Below, piece after piece: positions 9,974 to 19,229 of a stretch of DNA of 64,000 bases (positions are counted from its first letter, which is position 1; each line of letters opens with the position of its first letter). The translations under genes were made by a program, and so were the position numbers. Source of the DNA: Clostridiales bacterium UBA4039. Its GTDB lineage: Bacteria; Bacillota; Clostridia; Lachnospirales; Vallitaleaceae. Under the pieces are notes generated by a model. The model saw only the letters and a list, made by a program, of their open reading frames with translations. It was not told the DNA's origin and searched no databases. The stretch covers positions 48,437 to 112,436 of the forward strand of contig DGAD01000009.1 of assembly GCA_002382805.1 (NCBI GenBank). Reading direction: 5' to 3'.

Positions 9974-10618
9974 TTAGTTTTCCTTATTTTCCTCATTGAT
10001 AACGCGATATATATCTTGCATTTCTTCATCCAACGCTGCAAGATTTATTGCACACCGCTGCAAACGGTGATATAAATTATTTGAAACCGGACTTTCCTTC
10101 TTATATTTCAGTTTATGCTCTAAGCTAGCCCAAAAATCCATCGCAATCGTTCTTATTTGTACTTCAACACGAACAAGCTCAGTAGACTCATACAAAAATA
10201 TGGGAATGGCAAGAATCAAATGTAGGCTTCGATATCCATTTTCTTTTGGATTTGAGATATAATCTCTTTGTTCAATATAGGTTATATCATCTTGGTTAAC
10301 CAAAAATTTGGCGATGCTTTCCACATCATCTTTATAGTTACAGATAACACGCACCCCTGCAACATCCGATAAATTATTGACAATAGAGTCAACTGAGATT
10401 TCATGCCCTCTCCTTTGAAGTTTTTTCACAATACTCTCCACAGACTTTAGCCGTGATTCAATATGATGAATCGGATTGTGATCATACTTGACTCTAAATT
10501 CTTCATCCAGTATCTCTAGTTTGGTTCGAATCTCTTTGATTGCAGCTTGATAGAGCTGCTGTTGAATGGAAAATCCTTTTTTTATCTTCGCAAATTCTTC
10601 GATAGGTCCAAATTCCAT
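9974..10618 (-). CDS. Small alarmone synthetase, RelQ/YjbM type
   Basis: This 214-residue protein has a lone RelA/SpoT synthetase domain, with no HD hydrolase or TGS/ACT regulatory domains, so it should transfer pyrophosphate from ATP to GTP or GDP to make (p)ppGpp. Visible motifs are IESRLKSVESIVKKLQRRG (substrate-binding helix), DVAGVRVIC with the Mg2+-binding Asp, NGYRSLH (the G-loop Tyr that stacks on GTP), and VEVQIRT followed by FWASLEHKLKYK. It follows dagK by 15 bp and is probably the last gene of the MFS-rlmI-dagK-synthetase run. Length and composition match the RelQ class rather than RelP, but I did not resolve this further. Confidence 0.9.
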   Translation of the reverse strand: MEFGPIEEFAKIKKGFSIQQQLYQAAIKEIRTKLEILDEEFRVKYDHNPIHHIESRLKSVESIVKKLQRRGHEISVDSIVNNLSDVAGVRVICNYKDDVESIAKFLVNQDDITYIEQRDYISNPKENGYRSLHLILAIPIFLYESTELVRVEVQIRTIAMDFWASLEHKLKYKKESPVSNNLYHRLQRCAINLAALDEEMQDIYRVINEENKEN

Positions 10619-10633
10619 AGCGTCCTCCTTCTA

Positions 10634-11515
10634 TCATAATACAAGAATGGTTAATGCATTTTCTTTAATAGTAACTTCCAATTGGTCGTTCCATATAATC
10701 TCACCATCTATGTTAATCGGCAAAGAATCTTGGCTTTTAATCGTCAATGATTTCCCCCGATACATTTGCACTTGTTTGATTTTTTCATGTGTTCCGTGAA
10801 TATACTTTGGCAATAAAAACGGAACTCTTATCTTAGATACACGCTCTATTACACAAAAATCAAGATATCCATCATCAAATACCGCTTTGGGTGAAGGCTT
10901 CATCCCCCCTCCATAATACTTGGCATTTGCCAAGGATATGAGTAAGACTTCTTTTTGCTTAAGTGCCTTGCCATCCACTTTTATATTTACAGGATATACT
11001 TTAAGTTTCAATATTGTTGCAAAGACACTGATAAGATAGGCAAGTTCTGCACTAAACATCGGCAATCGCTTATACTTTTTCGCATTATGAACAATTTCAG
11101 CATCAAATCCCACGGATGCTATATTAATATAATGGCGCCCATTAAGTACACCAACATCGATTGTTCTTCGGTTACCTTCACGGTATTGATCCAACAAGAC
11201 CTTGGGATCTCGAATGGATGTAATGCTTTTGATAAAATCATTGCCTGAACCACACGGGATAATTCCAACGATCGTTTCTTTTGAATATTGTGATAACATC
11301 ACCCCATGGACAACTTCATTTAATGTCCCATCGCCCCCAAGAGAATAGATGATGGTATCTGGTCCTGCATTTTCTTTGGCCAGTTCAATGGCATGCCCAA
11401 GATATTGGGTCTGATGAATCTGAGGATTTTCAAAGAGTTCTTCAATATATGGTAGCAACTCTTTTGCCTTGCCTTTTCCGGCTTTTGTATTAACAATAAA
11501 AACATGTTTTTTCAT
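10634..11515 (-). CDS. Diacylglycerol kinase family lipid kinase (YegS/DgkB-like)
   Basis: This 293-residue soluble lipid kinase phosphorylates diacylglycerol or a related lipid with ATP, recycling lipid from lipoteichoic acid or phospholipid turnover at the inner membrane face. The N-terminus has the NTKAGKGKA nucleotide-binding loop (about 9-17), the signature SLGGDGTLNEVVHG (about 58-71) and GIIPCGSGNDF (about 83-93), which define the DAGK catalytic fold. The start ATG directly abuts the stop codon of the upstream methyltransferase gene, so translation is coupled. Exact substrate is not determined. Confidence 0.93.
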   Translation of the reverse strand: MKKHVFIVNTKAGKGKAKELLPYIEELFENPQIHQTQYLGHAIELAKENAGPDTIIYSLGGDGTLNEVVHGVMLSQYSKETIVGIIPCGSGNDFIKSITSIRDPKVLLDQYREGNRRTIDVGVLNGRHYINIASVGFDAEIVHNAKKYKRLPMFSAELAYLISVFATILKLKVYPVNIKVDGKALKQKEVLLISLANAKYYGGGMKPSPKAVFDDGYLDFCVIERVSKIRVPFLLPKYIHGTHEKIKQVQMYRGKSLTIKSQDSLPINIDGEIIWNDQLEVTIKENALTILVL

Positions 11516-12697
11516 TTACTTTCCCTTTTCAATAAATGCGACTTTTAGATAATTACCTTCTGGATACATCGAATGCACACAAAAATCATTTGGTAATGTG
11601 AATTCCTCCCGGATTCTATAGGTCTTTGATGTTTCTCTAAATGCTGCTTCAATAAATTTCTTGAATTTTTTCATGTCAAATCCACTATGATTGGTCGATG
11701 CAACAATCATGCCGCCTGGTTTTGTGATTGCAATAGCATCGACTAAAAGCTCCACATAATTGGACGCTGCACTAAATGTCTTTTTTTTGGATCTAGCAAA
11801 ACTCGGTGGATCTAAGATCACGACATCGAATTGCATTTTTTTTCGTTTTGCATATTTGAAATACTTAAAAACATCTTCAACAATAATTGTCTGTGTCTCT
11901 GGGTCAATTCCATTGATTCTAAATTGTTCCTCAGTTTTAACTAAACTTCGGTTCGCAAGGTCTACGCTTGTTGTGTGTGCTTGGCCCAATGCCGCGAAAA
12001 TTGAGAATGCCCCTGTATATGAAAATGTATTTAATACACTTTTTTGTTTGGCATACTGTTTTAACAGCGTTTTACGGACTTCTCTTTGGTCAAGAAAAAA
12101 ACCAACCATAGGACCTTCATCTAAATATACAGCAAACTTCACATCATTTTCTTTGACGATAAGTGGCTCCGGAGCTTTTTCCCCCAGGACATAGTCCTGT
12201 GTATTTTGCATTTGCTCTGCTGTTTTAAAACGCTTTTTTTCGTATATTCCACGCATATTCGGCATGCTTTCTAGCGCTTTGACAACCAACGCCTTAAACT
12301 GATAAGCCCCGATACTATACCAATGAATCAGATAAAACCCATCATAATAATCAATCGTTATCCCACCTATGCCATCACCTTCACCATTGAAAATACGATA
12401 TGCATTGGTTTTTTCCAGATCAAACATGCGCTTTCTTTTTTGATCTGCTTTTTCTATAGCCGTCTTAAAAAAGACCTCGTCAATGGGCTCTTGGGGATTT
12501 TTTGTAAGCATCCATCCCTGACCTTTGTTTTGTATTCCATAATACCCTCGTCCGAGGAACTGTCCTTGTTCATCAAATAATTCAAGAAGGGTTCCTTCAG
12601 TTATTGTTGACGGCTGATGAACAAACGCTTTTTTTTCAATGAGCGGATATCCTTGTTTATATTTACTTGCATATGAATTCTTAATCGTAATTTTCAT
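11516..12697 (-). CDS. Class I SAM-dependent rRNA methyltransferase, RlmI-like
   Basis: This protein of about 393 residues has an N-terminal PUA-type RNA-binding domain (roughly 1-75) and a C-terminal Rossmann methyltransferase. The SAM-binding signature is VLNTFSYTGAFSIFAA, followed by SVDLANRSL, and the catalytic DPPSFARSKK motif. The family methylates cytosine C5 in 23S rRNA (RlmI; Cys-dependent). I place the start at the ATG at 12697, where GAGG is 6 nt upstream; an ATG at 12727 has GAGAGG almost touching it, too close for initiation. It is downstream of an MFS gene and coupled to dagK. Confidence 0.88.
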   Translation of the reverse strand: MKITIKNSYASKYKQGYPLIEKKAFVHQPSTITEGTLLELFDEQGQFLGRGYYGIQNKGQGWMLTKNPQEPIDEVFFKTAIEKADQKRKRMFDLEKTNAYRIFNGEGDGIGGITIDYYDGFYLIHWYSIGAYQFKALVVKALESMPNMRGIYEKKRFKTAEQMQNTQDYVLGEKAPEPLIVKENDVKFAVYLDEGPMVGFFLDQREVRKTLLKQYAKQKSVLNTFSYTGAFSIFAALGQAHTTSVDLANRSLVKTEEQFRINGIDPETQTIIVEDVFKYFKYAKRKKMQFDVVILDPPSFARSKKKTFSAASNYVELLVDAIAITKPGGMIVASTNHSGFDMKKFKKFIEAAFRETSKTYRIREEFTLPNDFCVHSMYPEGNYLKVAFIEKGK

Positions 12698-12735
12698 TTT
12701 TTCCTCACTATCTCTAAAATCCGACATTCCTCTCT

Positions 12736-13977
12736 TTAATATAACTTTGGAAATGTCTTTTGATCCAAATAATAATTATAAGCTATTAATCCTACTGTAA
12801 TAACGCCTACTCCAGCTATGGATGCAAAGGCTACCGAATAATTTGTAGCCTCTAAGATCCAACCGATAATTACACGCCCTATTCCCGCACCTACAAACCG
12901 GGTAATGTTGGCATAGCTATGTATTCGTCCTCGATGGGACGAGGGTACCCGACGCGACATAAACGGCGAGGACCCAAGCATATTGACAATCTCTCCAATA
13001 GTAAAGATGAACATCATGATAAAAAACACTTGATAGGTTGGTTGATTACAAATTATTAAAAAACTAAGCCCAATACACAATTGTCCAATAAAAATTTTTG
13101 GAATCTCACGTAAACGCCAAATGCTATAGGTAATGATTGGCGTAAAGAAAATAACGACAAAAGCGTTAAAGCTCGACAAAAAGCCAAAATATTTTGATCC
13201 TAAATCCTTCCCAAACAAATCTGTCATATACATAGGCAATGTAAATGTCCACTGATCATATATAAATGAAGCCAATAAATAGATAATTAGCTGCATTAAA
13301 ATGGATGGGCGTTTCATAAGTATGTTTAGGCTACTTTCTGAAGCGTGCATCCCAAGTTCATACTCATTTTGTTCTTCCTCATCCATCTCACTTACATGAA
13401 TAACCTTAACAAATACAATAATAAGAATTGTGGATGATATGGTTGTTAATCCATCCAGTAAAAAGGCAAGATTTAAAAAGTTTGCAAAAAGCAACCCTCC
13501 AATGGTCGCACCAAACATATAACCAAGGTTGTGCCCCAAATACATCAGCGAATACACTTTTTCCCGGTCTTTTGGCTTTATCACATCAATAACCAACGCG
13601 TCAAATGCAGGTCCTTCAATATTTGCAAATAATCCTGCCAGTATAAAGAAGACAATCATCCATGTCCCCGGCTCAATAAAAGCACAGAGAATGAAGAAAA
13701 ATACAGAGATACAATCAAAAATTATGATCAATTTTTTTCGGTTAAATCGGTCCGCTAGTTTGCCTCCCAAAATATTTGCCGGCAAGAACAAAAAGCCGAC
13801 CACAAGAAAAATGTAGGATATGGTTGTCGGCGAATAACCAATTTTATCCTTCAAAATCAATGTTAACAGCGGCCATATAAACGCCCCCATATTTGTAATC
13901 ATACGTCCGATAAAAAGAACATATGCCGACTTTGATAGCCCTCGATACTGTGAAAATACTTCAATAAACTTTTTCAT
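12736..13977 (-). CDS. MFS transporter (12-TM), substrate unknown
   Basis: This 413-residue major facilitator protein has about twelve hydrophobic helices and the motif A loop GGKLADRFNRKK (about 70-81) between TM2 and TM3. A hydrophilic, acidic central loop (SEMDEEEQNEYELG, about 197-210) separates the two halves. It resembles drug or multidrug exporters of the MFS_1 type, but the substrate is not deducible. It starts 55 bp after jetC with no terminator seen, so read-through from the SMC operon is possible. The gene continues into rlmI with a short gap. Confidence 0.85.
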   Translation of the reverse strand: MKKFIEVFSQYRGLSKSAYVLFIGRMITNMGAFIWPLLTLILKDKIGYSPTTISYIFLVVGFLFLPANILGGKLADRFNRKKLIIIFDCISVFFFILCAFIEPGTWMIVFFILAGLFANIEGPAFDALVIDVIKPKDREKVYSLMYLGHNLGYMFGATIGGLLFANFLNLAFLLDGLTTISSTILIIVFVKVIHVSEMDEEEQNEYELGMHASESSLNILMKRPSILMQLIIYLLASFIYDQWTFTLPMYMTDLFGKDLGSKYFGFLSSFNAFVVIFFTPIITYSIWRLREIPKIFIGQLCIGLSFLIICNQPTYQVFFIMMFIFTIGEIVNMLGSSPFMSRRVPSSHRGRIHSYANITRFVGAGIGRVIIGWILEATNYSVAFASIAGVGVITVGLIAYNYYLDQKTFPKLY

Positions 13978-14032
13978 CCCGTTTTTCCTTATATTCTATT
14001 TTTATTTTTTTATCCCTTAAGATGCGAATCCA

Positions 14033-17000
14033 CTAATCCAAAAAAGAAAGCTGCTCTTTTTCTTCCATCCGCATAATTGAGCGGGGCGATTTTTCATGCA
14101 AATATGCATAATTGATGAACTTTTCATTGGTCATCACTTGCTTGTCAGCACCACTTACATGGCGTAAGCGTCCACTATAGACCACCGGAAAATAATCGCT
14201 GATAAACTTCCCTTCTGCATGCGCGGTCAACGCAATAATCTGAAATCCTAGTTTTTCAGCAATAAAAAACACCGGATCTAACACATGCTTACTGGAAGCT
14301 TTCCCAAATGGATTATCTAAAATAACAGTTCTTTGACTTTTTTCACTTTGTGATAAATATTGTTTTTTTTCAGCCAAATAGTTAAGTAATCCTAAAAAGA
14401 GCGTCATGTTTTTACTCCATTTTTCACCACCAGACCACTTGTTGGAGCTTTCCCATGCCATTGGAGCTTTGTTGATTTTTAAATCATTGGTCACTTTACG
14501 GCATTTTATTTTAATGCTTTTATCATTAAGCACTACGTTAAGCAGGTTCTTGACGCTAAGTTTTTGTTCAATATATTCGCGAAGTTTTAGTGTATCCATG
14601 TGCTCTTGTTCAGCTTCATGGTCATACTCATGGACCATTGCCTCAATGTAGTGACGAAGCTGTTGTTTTGCCTCTACACTGTCCCATTGGGGAATATCAA
14701 AGATAAAAATCTGCTTACTGACATTATCCACTGTAATACGTGTTTTTCGTTGAATTATATCAAGTTCAACCGCAACTTGCTGTATATACGTCGCTAGATG
14801 GGTTAAGAACGTCTGAAGTTCAAGATCGCTTTGGCGTCGGTCCTCTTGTGCTATACGAATATTACGTTCAATAGCACGCGCCATTTGTTCTTGATATTCA
14901 ACCAGTTCTTCATAGCTTTCTCTTTTATTGACACCATGAATAGCCGCTTGTCTTAGCTTAAATTCTTTTATATGGGTCTCACAATAATGTACAAACTTAA
15001 GGCGCTCTTGTTCGACATATTGTTTTTTGTTCATATAAGCATTATATGACTGTTCTAATGCTTTCATCCATTGTTTTGCCATTTCTTTTTGTGCATTGGC
15101 ATCTTTTAGCTGTTGAATTTTTTCTTCAATCTGCGGATCACAGGTTAAGCTCTCCCCAAATACCAAGAAACTGATACGTGCATTATGCACTTTAAGTTCA
15201 TGCAGTAGTACATTTTCTTCTTCTATCTGGCTATTCAACTTATCTATTGATACATTGATGTCCTTTATGCTGCGTTTCCACTGTTTCCACTCAGAAATAA
15301 TCTCTTCTTTTACTTGGTGCAGCTCTTCCTCAAAACTATGTATATAACGATACTTTTTAATCAGCTGTTCTTCTTGGTCTTCTTTTAATGCAATATGACG
15401 ATTATTTTCATTTTCCTCATGGTGAATTTTACGCTGCCATTGTTCCATATCTTTGGACAAGCCTTTTAACTTCTGTACCATGTCCGGAAGTTGTGTCTCA
15501 GCATATACACCCATAAGCTCTATCGCATAGACAGCTTCTTCTTTTTTTAGTTGCAGCTGTTGCTTAATCTCTAGGAGTCTTGATTGATTTTCTTGTATCT
15601 GCCCATTAATCAAATCTCTGTCTTGATAGACACCCAACAAGTTTCTCTGAATCTCTTTTCGTTCTTCTTCAAGGGTTTTTATATCTTGTGTTGTATTCAT
15701 CGGTGCATGGTGACGTGTTTCTAAATAGAGTCCTTGATTTTTTATCACTTCAATCTGTGTTAACAACTCGTGTTGTTCCTTCATCAAATCCCGAATTTTA
15801 TCCAGTTGACGGCTATGACGCCCCCCTAATTGCTCATGAGTTTGGCGAAGCTTTAACTCTTCATCTTGTACGTGTTCAAACTTTAGTTCCAAGTCATCTT
15901 TTTGTTTTGCCAGCTGAATATATGCATTCGCTTTTTGAATCTTAGTTGATAAGAGATTTTGTTCTGTCTGTAATGTTTGTATTGTTTGTCGATAATGGGT
16001 CTCTTTTTTTGTTCCAGACTCAATGGCTGCCCTAATATCACTCGACATTTGTTGATGTGCCAATATCTCCGATGTGACATTTTCTAAAGCTTCTTTTAAC
16101 TCTGTATATTTTTTATACGTATATTTCTTGAAAAACCGTTGTGCCTGATGTTCTAAATCAACTATCTCCTGCAACTGTTTGCTTACTTCTTTTCGGTGTT
16201 TTTCACTCTTTTCACTTTCATGAACCAATGCCTTTTTCCAATGGTCAAAATGCGACGGCGTTAGATTCGCTTTCCAATGGTCCGGGTAGACTTTGTAGCC
16301 AAAGTTCTCTTCTAATTGAATCTGTGTCTGATTCATACGCTTATGCATCTGCTCTTGTGTAACCAGAAGAAGTGGGTATGAAAGTTGGTCGCGAAAAGCC
16401 TCTATTTTCTCTTTGACAATAGAAAACCCTTCGTCTGTTGTAATTACTGTTTGCGCCCATAGTGGAAAAAGTTCGTATAAGGCATTAAACGACATGTCAT
16501 AGTGTTCACTGATACTTTGAATATAGACCGTTCCTTGTTCAATAAAACCCACCTGTTCCTTAAGCTCATTGACAATCTGCTTTGCCATAGGTTCAACAAA
16601 GAAGTGTTCACTATCGTTATATATATCTTCGTTTTTTTTATGCTTGCGTTCTTGGTACATGGCCACTTCTAGCTGTCTTTCCATATGTTGTCTTTTTTCT
16701 GTTAAACGTTGAATAACAGATTCTTCCTTGGTATAAATCGAGTCTGAAATATAAAGCGAATGACTTTGCGATTCAATATCCAAAATCAAAGCTTTTTGCG
16801 CTTGCTCAAATGCATCAAGTTCATAAGTGATTTTTAGCTTCGTCTCTGCCAGTTGTGTCATCGTCTGGCGAATACTTTCTAATTGTTTTTCATATTCTTG
16901 TTGTTCTATTACAAGCAGTTGAAGGTGATGTTGTTCATCCTTGGTTTGTTCCATATTTCTTTGTAGACGTTCGCTCCATTGCATATATTCAGAGACAATC

Positions 17001-18472
17001 GTCTCGGCATGGATATCACTAAGTAAACTGTTAGATACGTCGGTCATTTGCTGTTCAATGGCCTCTAAGGCTCCTTGTAGTTTGCCTAAACGATTCGAAT
17101 TTTGGTGACTTTGATGCGCATGTTGTTCTTTTGATTTTTCTAGCTGCTGAGCACTTAACTGTTCTCTTTCCAACTCGTGTTCATATATTCCCAGTGTTTT
17201 TTTAATATCACCGATTGCCTTGTCATAGTATCCTTGAATTTTTTGACTATTGATATCCAGCTTCTTTTGAACCTCTTGAACACCTAGATTTTCGTCCAAC
17301 GCCTCTAGCGTCTTTTCAAGTTGTGTCACACGTTCCTTAACTTGTTTTGCCTTCTTTTCCAGTATACTCATTTCAATATTTTGTTTACGTGATGCAATCG
17401 CATCATATTGTTTACGGATCTGGCTATATTCTTCATTATACCCTTTGATTGTGTCCTCTAAAGATGCGATAATTTGTTCTTTTTGTCGCACTTTAAGGGA
17501 AGCCTCTTTATGTTTTAGATGCTCTTCTTGTTTTTCCAACTCAAGCTTTTCTTCAATGACATGTTCTTGTTTTCTCATGTTCTGTTGATAGGACTGTTCT
17601 AGATATGTATACATCCTATACATTTGATACTGATGCTTTTCATAATTTTCACGGGCATCATAAAGATTTTTATATTCATAGACATATCCATCAATATGCT
17701 CTTTGACCTGTTGGAATTGTTCAATTTCATTGAGCAAGCGTTTATTTGTTTTGAAATGCTCCCTTTGCTTTTCAAAAATGGTAGCAAAATTCCCACTATT
17801 TTCACCTTGTATTGCTTCTTCTACGGTCGGAATCAAAAGATAATCTAAGAGTTGTTCTGTTGTTTTGCATCGATTAAAAAACTCATCGACATTTCCTTCA
17901 CCACTATTGATGGTTGCAATTTTTCGCCACTCATTAGGTATGATTTTGAAGGTTTCTTCAATATATTTTCCATAATCCGATATTGTTTTAAAGGTTTTCG
18001 CATACGGGCTTTTTGCCTTCATGCGCTCATAATATTCATTGATCTCTCCACGGCTTGCACTTCGACTTTTTCCGGTCTTGGTTTCCACTACAAAAGGCAT
18101 CTCATCAATACTGTCACTATCTTCACCATCATATTCATATGCATATTTAATTGATTTCAACTCATTATTTTCAATATAAAGTGATGTCGCCGTAACTCCA
18201 TAGTGACGCGGTTGCTCTTTTAAAATCCATTCTATGGCAATATGGGCAGGATTTCCATCCAAGGAAAGGGTATCTTTAATTTTACGGTCTGCCATATCAA
18301 TATGCGGGATAACTGCTTGAAGAACCGTTTGAATGAACACCGTTTTTCCTCCACCATTTTCAAGTAAAAATGCTCCATTATGCCCGTCAAAATGAAACGT
18401 CATGTCGTTATAACGTTTAGCACCATTTTCATATATTACATTTGTCAAACGAATTTTCGATATCGACGGCAT
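14033..18472 (-). CDS. JetC/MksB-like SMC ATPase of a Wadjet-type complex
   Basis: This 1479-residue protein has split ATPase halves and about 1,100 residues of coiled coil between them, the layout of SMC/MukB proteins. The Walker A loop is ENGGGKT (38-44). The ABC signature is WSGGEKWS (Ser1347 onward) and Walker B is VILDNPF (Asp1386), then a switch His in LTAHAEG. At the position after the Walker B Asp there is Asn instead of the usual Glu; this may be family-wide or lower ATP hydrolysis. JetC proteins form DNA-extruding motors with kleisin JetA and JetB that recognise and help destroy plasmids. The gene follows jetB by one base. No JetD nuclease follows. Confidence 0.85.
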   Translation of the reverse strand: MPSISKIRLTNVIYENGAKRYNDMTFHFDGHNGAFLLENGGGKTVFIQTVLQAVIPHIDMADRKIKDTLSLDGNPAHIAIEWILKEQPRHYGVTATSLYIENNELKSIKYAYEYDGEDSDSIDEMPFVVETKTGKSRSASRGEINEYYERMKAKSPYAKTFKTISDYGKYIEETFKIIPNEWRKIATINSGEGNVDEFFNRCKTTEQLLDYLLIPTVEEAIQGENSGNFATIFEKQREHFKTNKRLLNEIEQFQQVKEHIDGYVYEYKNLYDARENYEKHQYQMYRMYTYLEQSYQQNMRKQEHVIEEKLELEKQEEHLKHKEASLKVRQKEQIIASLEDTIKGYNEEYSQIRKQYDAIASRKQNIEMSILEKKAKQVKERVTQLEKTLEALDENLGVQEVQKKLDINSQKIQGYYDKAIGDIKKTLGIYEHELEREQLSAQQLEKSKEQHAHQSHQNSNRLGKLQGALEAIEQQMTDVSNSLLSDIHAETIVSEYMQWSERLQRNMEQTKDEQHHLQLLVIEQQEYEKQLESIRQTMTQLAETKLKITYELDAFEQAQKALILDIESQSHSLYISDSIYTKEESVIQRLTEKRQHMERQLEVAMYQERKHKKNEDIYNDSEHFFVEPMAKQIVNELKEQVGFIEQGTVYIQSISEHYDMSFNALYELFPLWAQTVITTDEGFSIVKEKIEAFRDQLSYPLLLVTQEQMHKRMNQTQIQLEENFGYKVYPDHWKANLTPSHFDHWKKALVHESEKSEKHRKEVSKQLQEIVDLEHQAQRFFKKYTYKKYTELKEALENVTSEILAHQQMSSDIRAAIESGTKKETHYRQTIQTLQTEQNLLSTKIQKANAYIQLAKQKDDLELKFEHVQDEELKLRQTHEQLGGRHSRQLDKIRDLMKEQHELLTQIEVIKNQGLYLETRHHAPMNTTQDIKTLEEERKEIQRNLLGVYQDRDLINGQIQENQSRLLEIKQQLQLKKEEAVYAIELMGVYAETQLPDMVQKLKGLSKDMEQWQRKIHHEENENNRHIALKEDQEEQLIKKYRYIHSFEEELHQVKEEIISEWKQWKRSIKDINVSIDKLNSQIEEENVLLHELKVHNARISFLVFGESLTCDPQIEEKIQQLKDANAQKEMAKQWMKALEQSYNAYMNKKQYVEQERLKFVHYCETHIKEFKLRQAAIHGVNKRESYEELVEYQEQMARAIERNIRIAQEDRRQSDLELQTFLTHLATYIQQVAVELDIIQRKTRITVDNVSKQIFIFDIPQWDSVEAKQQLRHYIEAMVHEYDHEAEQEHMDTLKLREYIEQKLSVKNLLNVVLNDKSIKIKCRKVTNDLKINKAPMAWESSNKWSGGEKWSKNMTLFLGLLNYLAEKKQYLSQSEKSQRTVILDNPFGKASSKHVLDPVFFIAEKLGFQIIALTAHAEGKFISDYFPVVYSGRLRHVSGADKQVMTNEKFINYAYLHEKSPRSIMRMEEKEQLSFLD

Positions 18473-18473
18473 C

Positions 18474-19226
18474 TTAGTCCTCCCCTTTTGTTAACTTAGT
18501 ATCTGATGATACGGATTCCTTGGCAAACTGATAAATAACTTCAAGGATTCCACGATTATATTCATAGTCCATAAAAAAACGTTGCGTAATGACTTTCGCT
18601 TTTTCAGTCAACGTTATTTCTTCATAGCCACATTCCTCAACTAAACCTTGATCAAGCATAAATTCTTTGGTAATCTGCATAAAACTCATACGACTATTGG
18701 TACGTGCCGTTTGCTTCTTAACCGTCTCTTTTATGATATCCATGGATTCCCAATGGTTTAATAAACCTATCCAGTTATATTCATACTCTTTTTCCAATGC
18801 AATGAGCGTCTCTTCATCAATTTGACGCAATCCTAGCAGTCGTTCATTAAAGCTATCCATCCATAGATGCATTGAGATAAACTCCCGTGTAGGTTCTTGG
18901 CTTTGATAGCTATCATAAAATTCACCAATACAAACAATAATAGCCAAATACATGAGATACATATCCATGTTCGTCGCACGGCTTGGTAGATAATCACGCT
19001 TGATTTCTCGGTTCGTCAGATGATACCTAGAATGTATCGTTAACGGAACTAAATATATAGAATCTCCCGCTGAAATAATACGGCAATCAATCTCATTGGC
19101 AAACTCCATCAAAAGTCCTCTGACTTCGTCATCCATATAATGTTTTGCCTCTTGCTTTAACATTTGTCCATTAGCATTCAATTGGGAAAATAATTTGAAG
19201 GCTTCCATTACATTTTTTTCATTCAT
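18474..19226 (-). CDS. JetB/MksE-like (DUF6063-type) subunit
   Basis: This 250-residue soluble, mainly helical protein with acidic stretches lies between the kleisin-like and SMC-like genes. In MukBEF/JetABC systems this position and size belong to the KITE (winged-helix) subunit that binds the kleisin. No catalytic motif is visible. Recognisable regions include an N-terminal helix pair (about 1-50) and a central part around SIYLVPLTIHSRYHLTNRE. It starts 3 bp after the jetA stop and ends 1 bp before the jetC start, so the three products are made together. The assignment rests on context plus overall resemblance to DUF6063 proteins. Confidence 0.72.
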   Translation of the reverse strand: MNEKNVMEAFKLFSQLNANGQMLKQEAKHYMDDEVRGLLMEFANEIDCRIISAGDSIYLVPLTIHSRYHLTNREIKRDYLPSRATNMDMYLMYLAIIVCIGEFYDSYQSQEPTREFISMHLWMDSFNERLLGLRQIDEETLIALEKEYEYNWIGLLNHWESMDIIKETVKKQTARTNSRMSFMQITKEFMLDQGLVEECGYEEITLTEKAKVITQRFFMDYEYNRGILEVIYQFAKESVSSDTKLTKGED

Positions 19227-19229
19227 GGC

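Noticed and set aside
11760..12194. 144-codon open frame on the plus strand
   Set aside because: Antisense to the rRNA methyltransferase gene and without its own signals.
13978..14032. Separate promoter for the MFS-rlmI-dagK genes
   Set aside because: No pair of -35/-10 boxes at sensible spacing could be supported.
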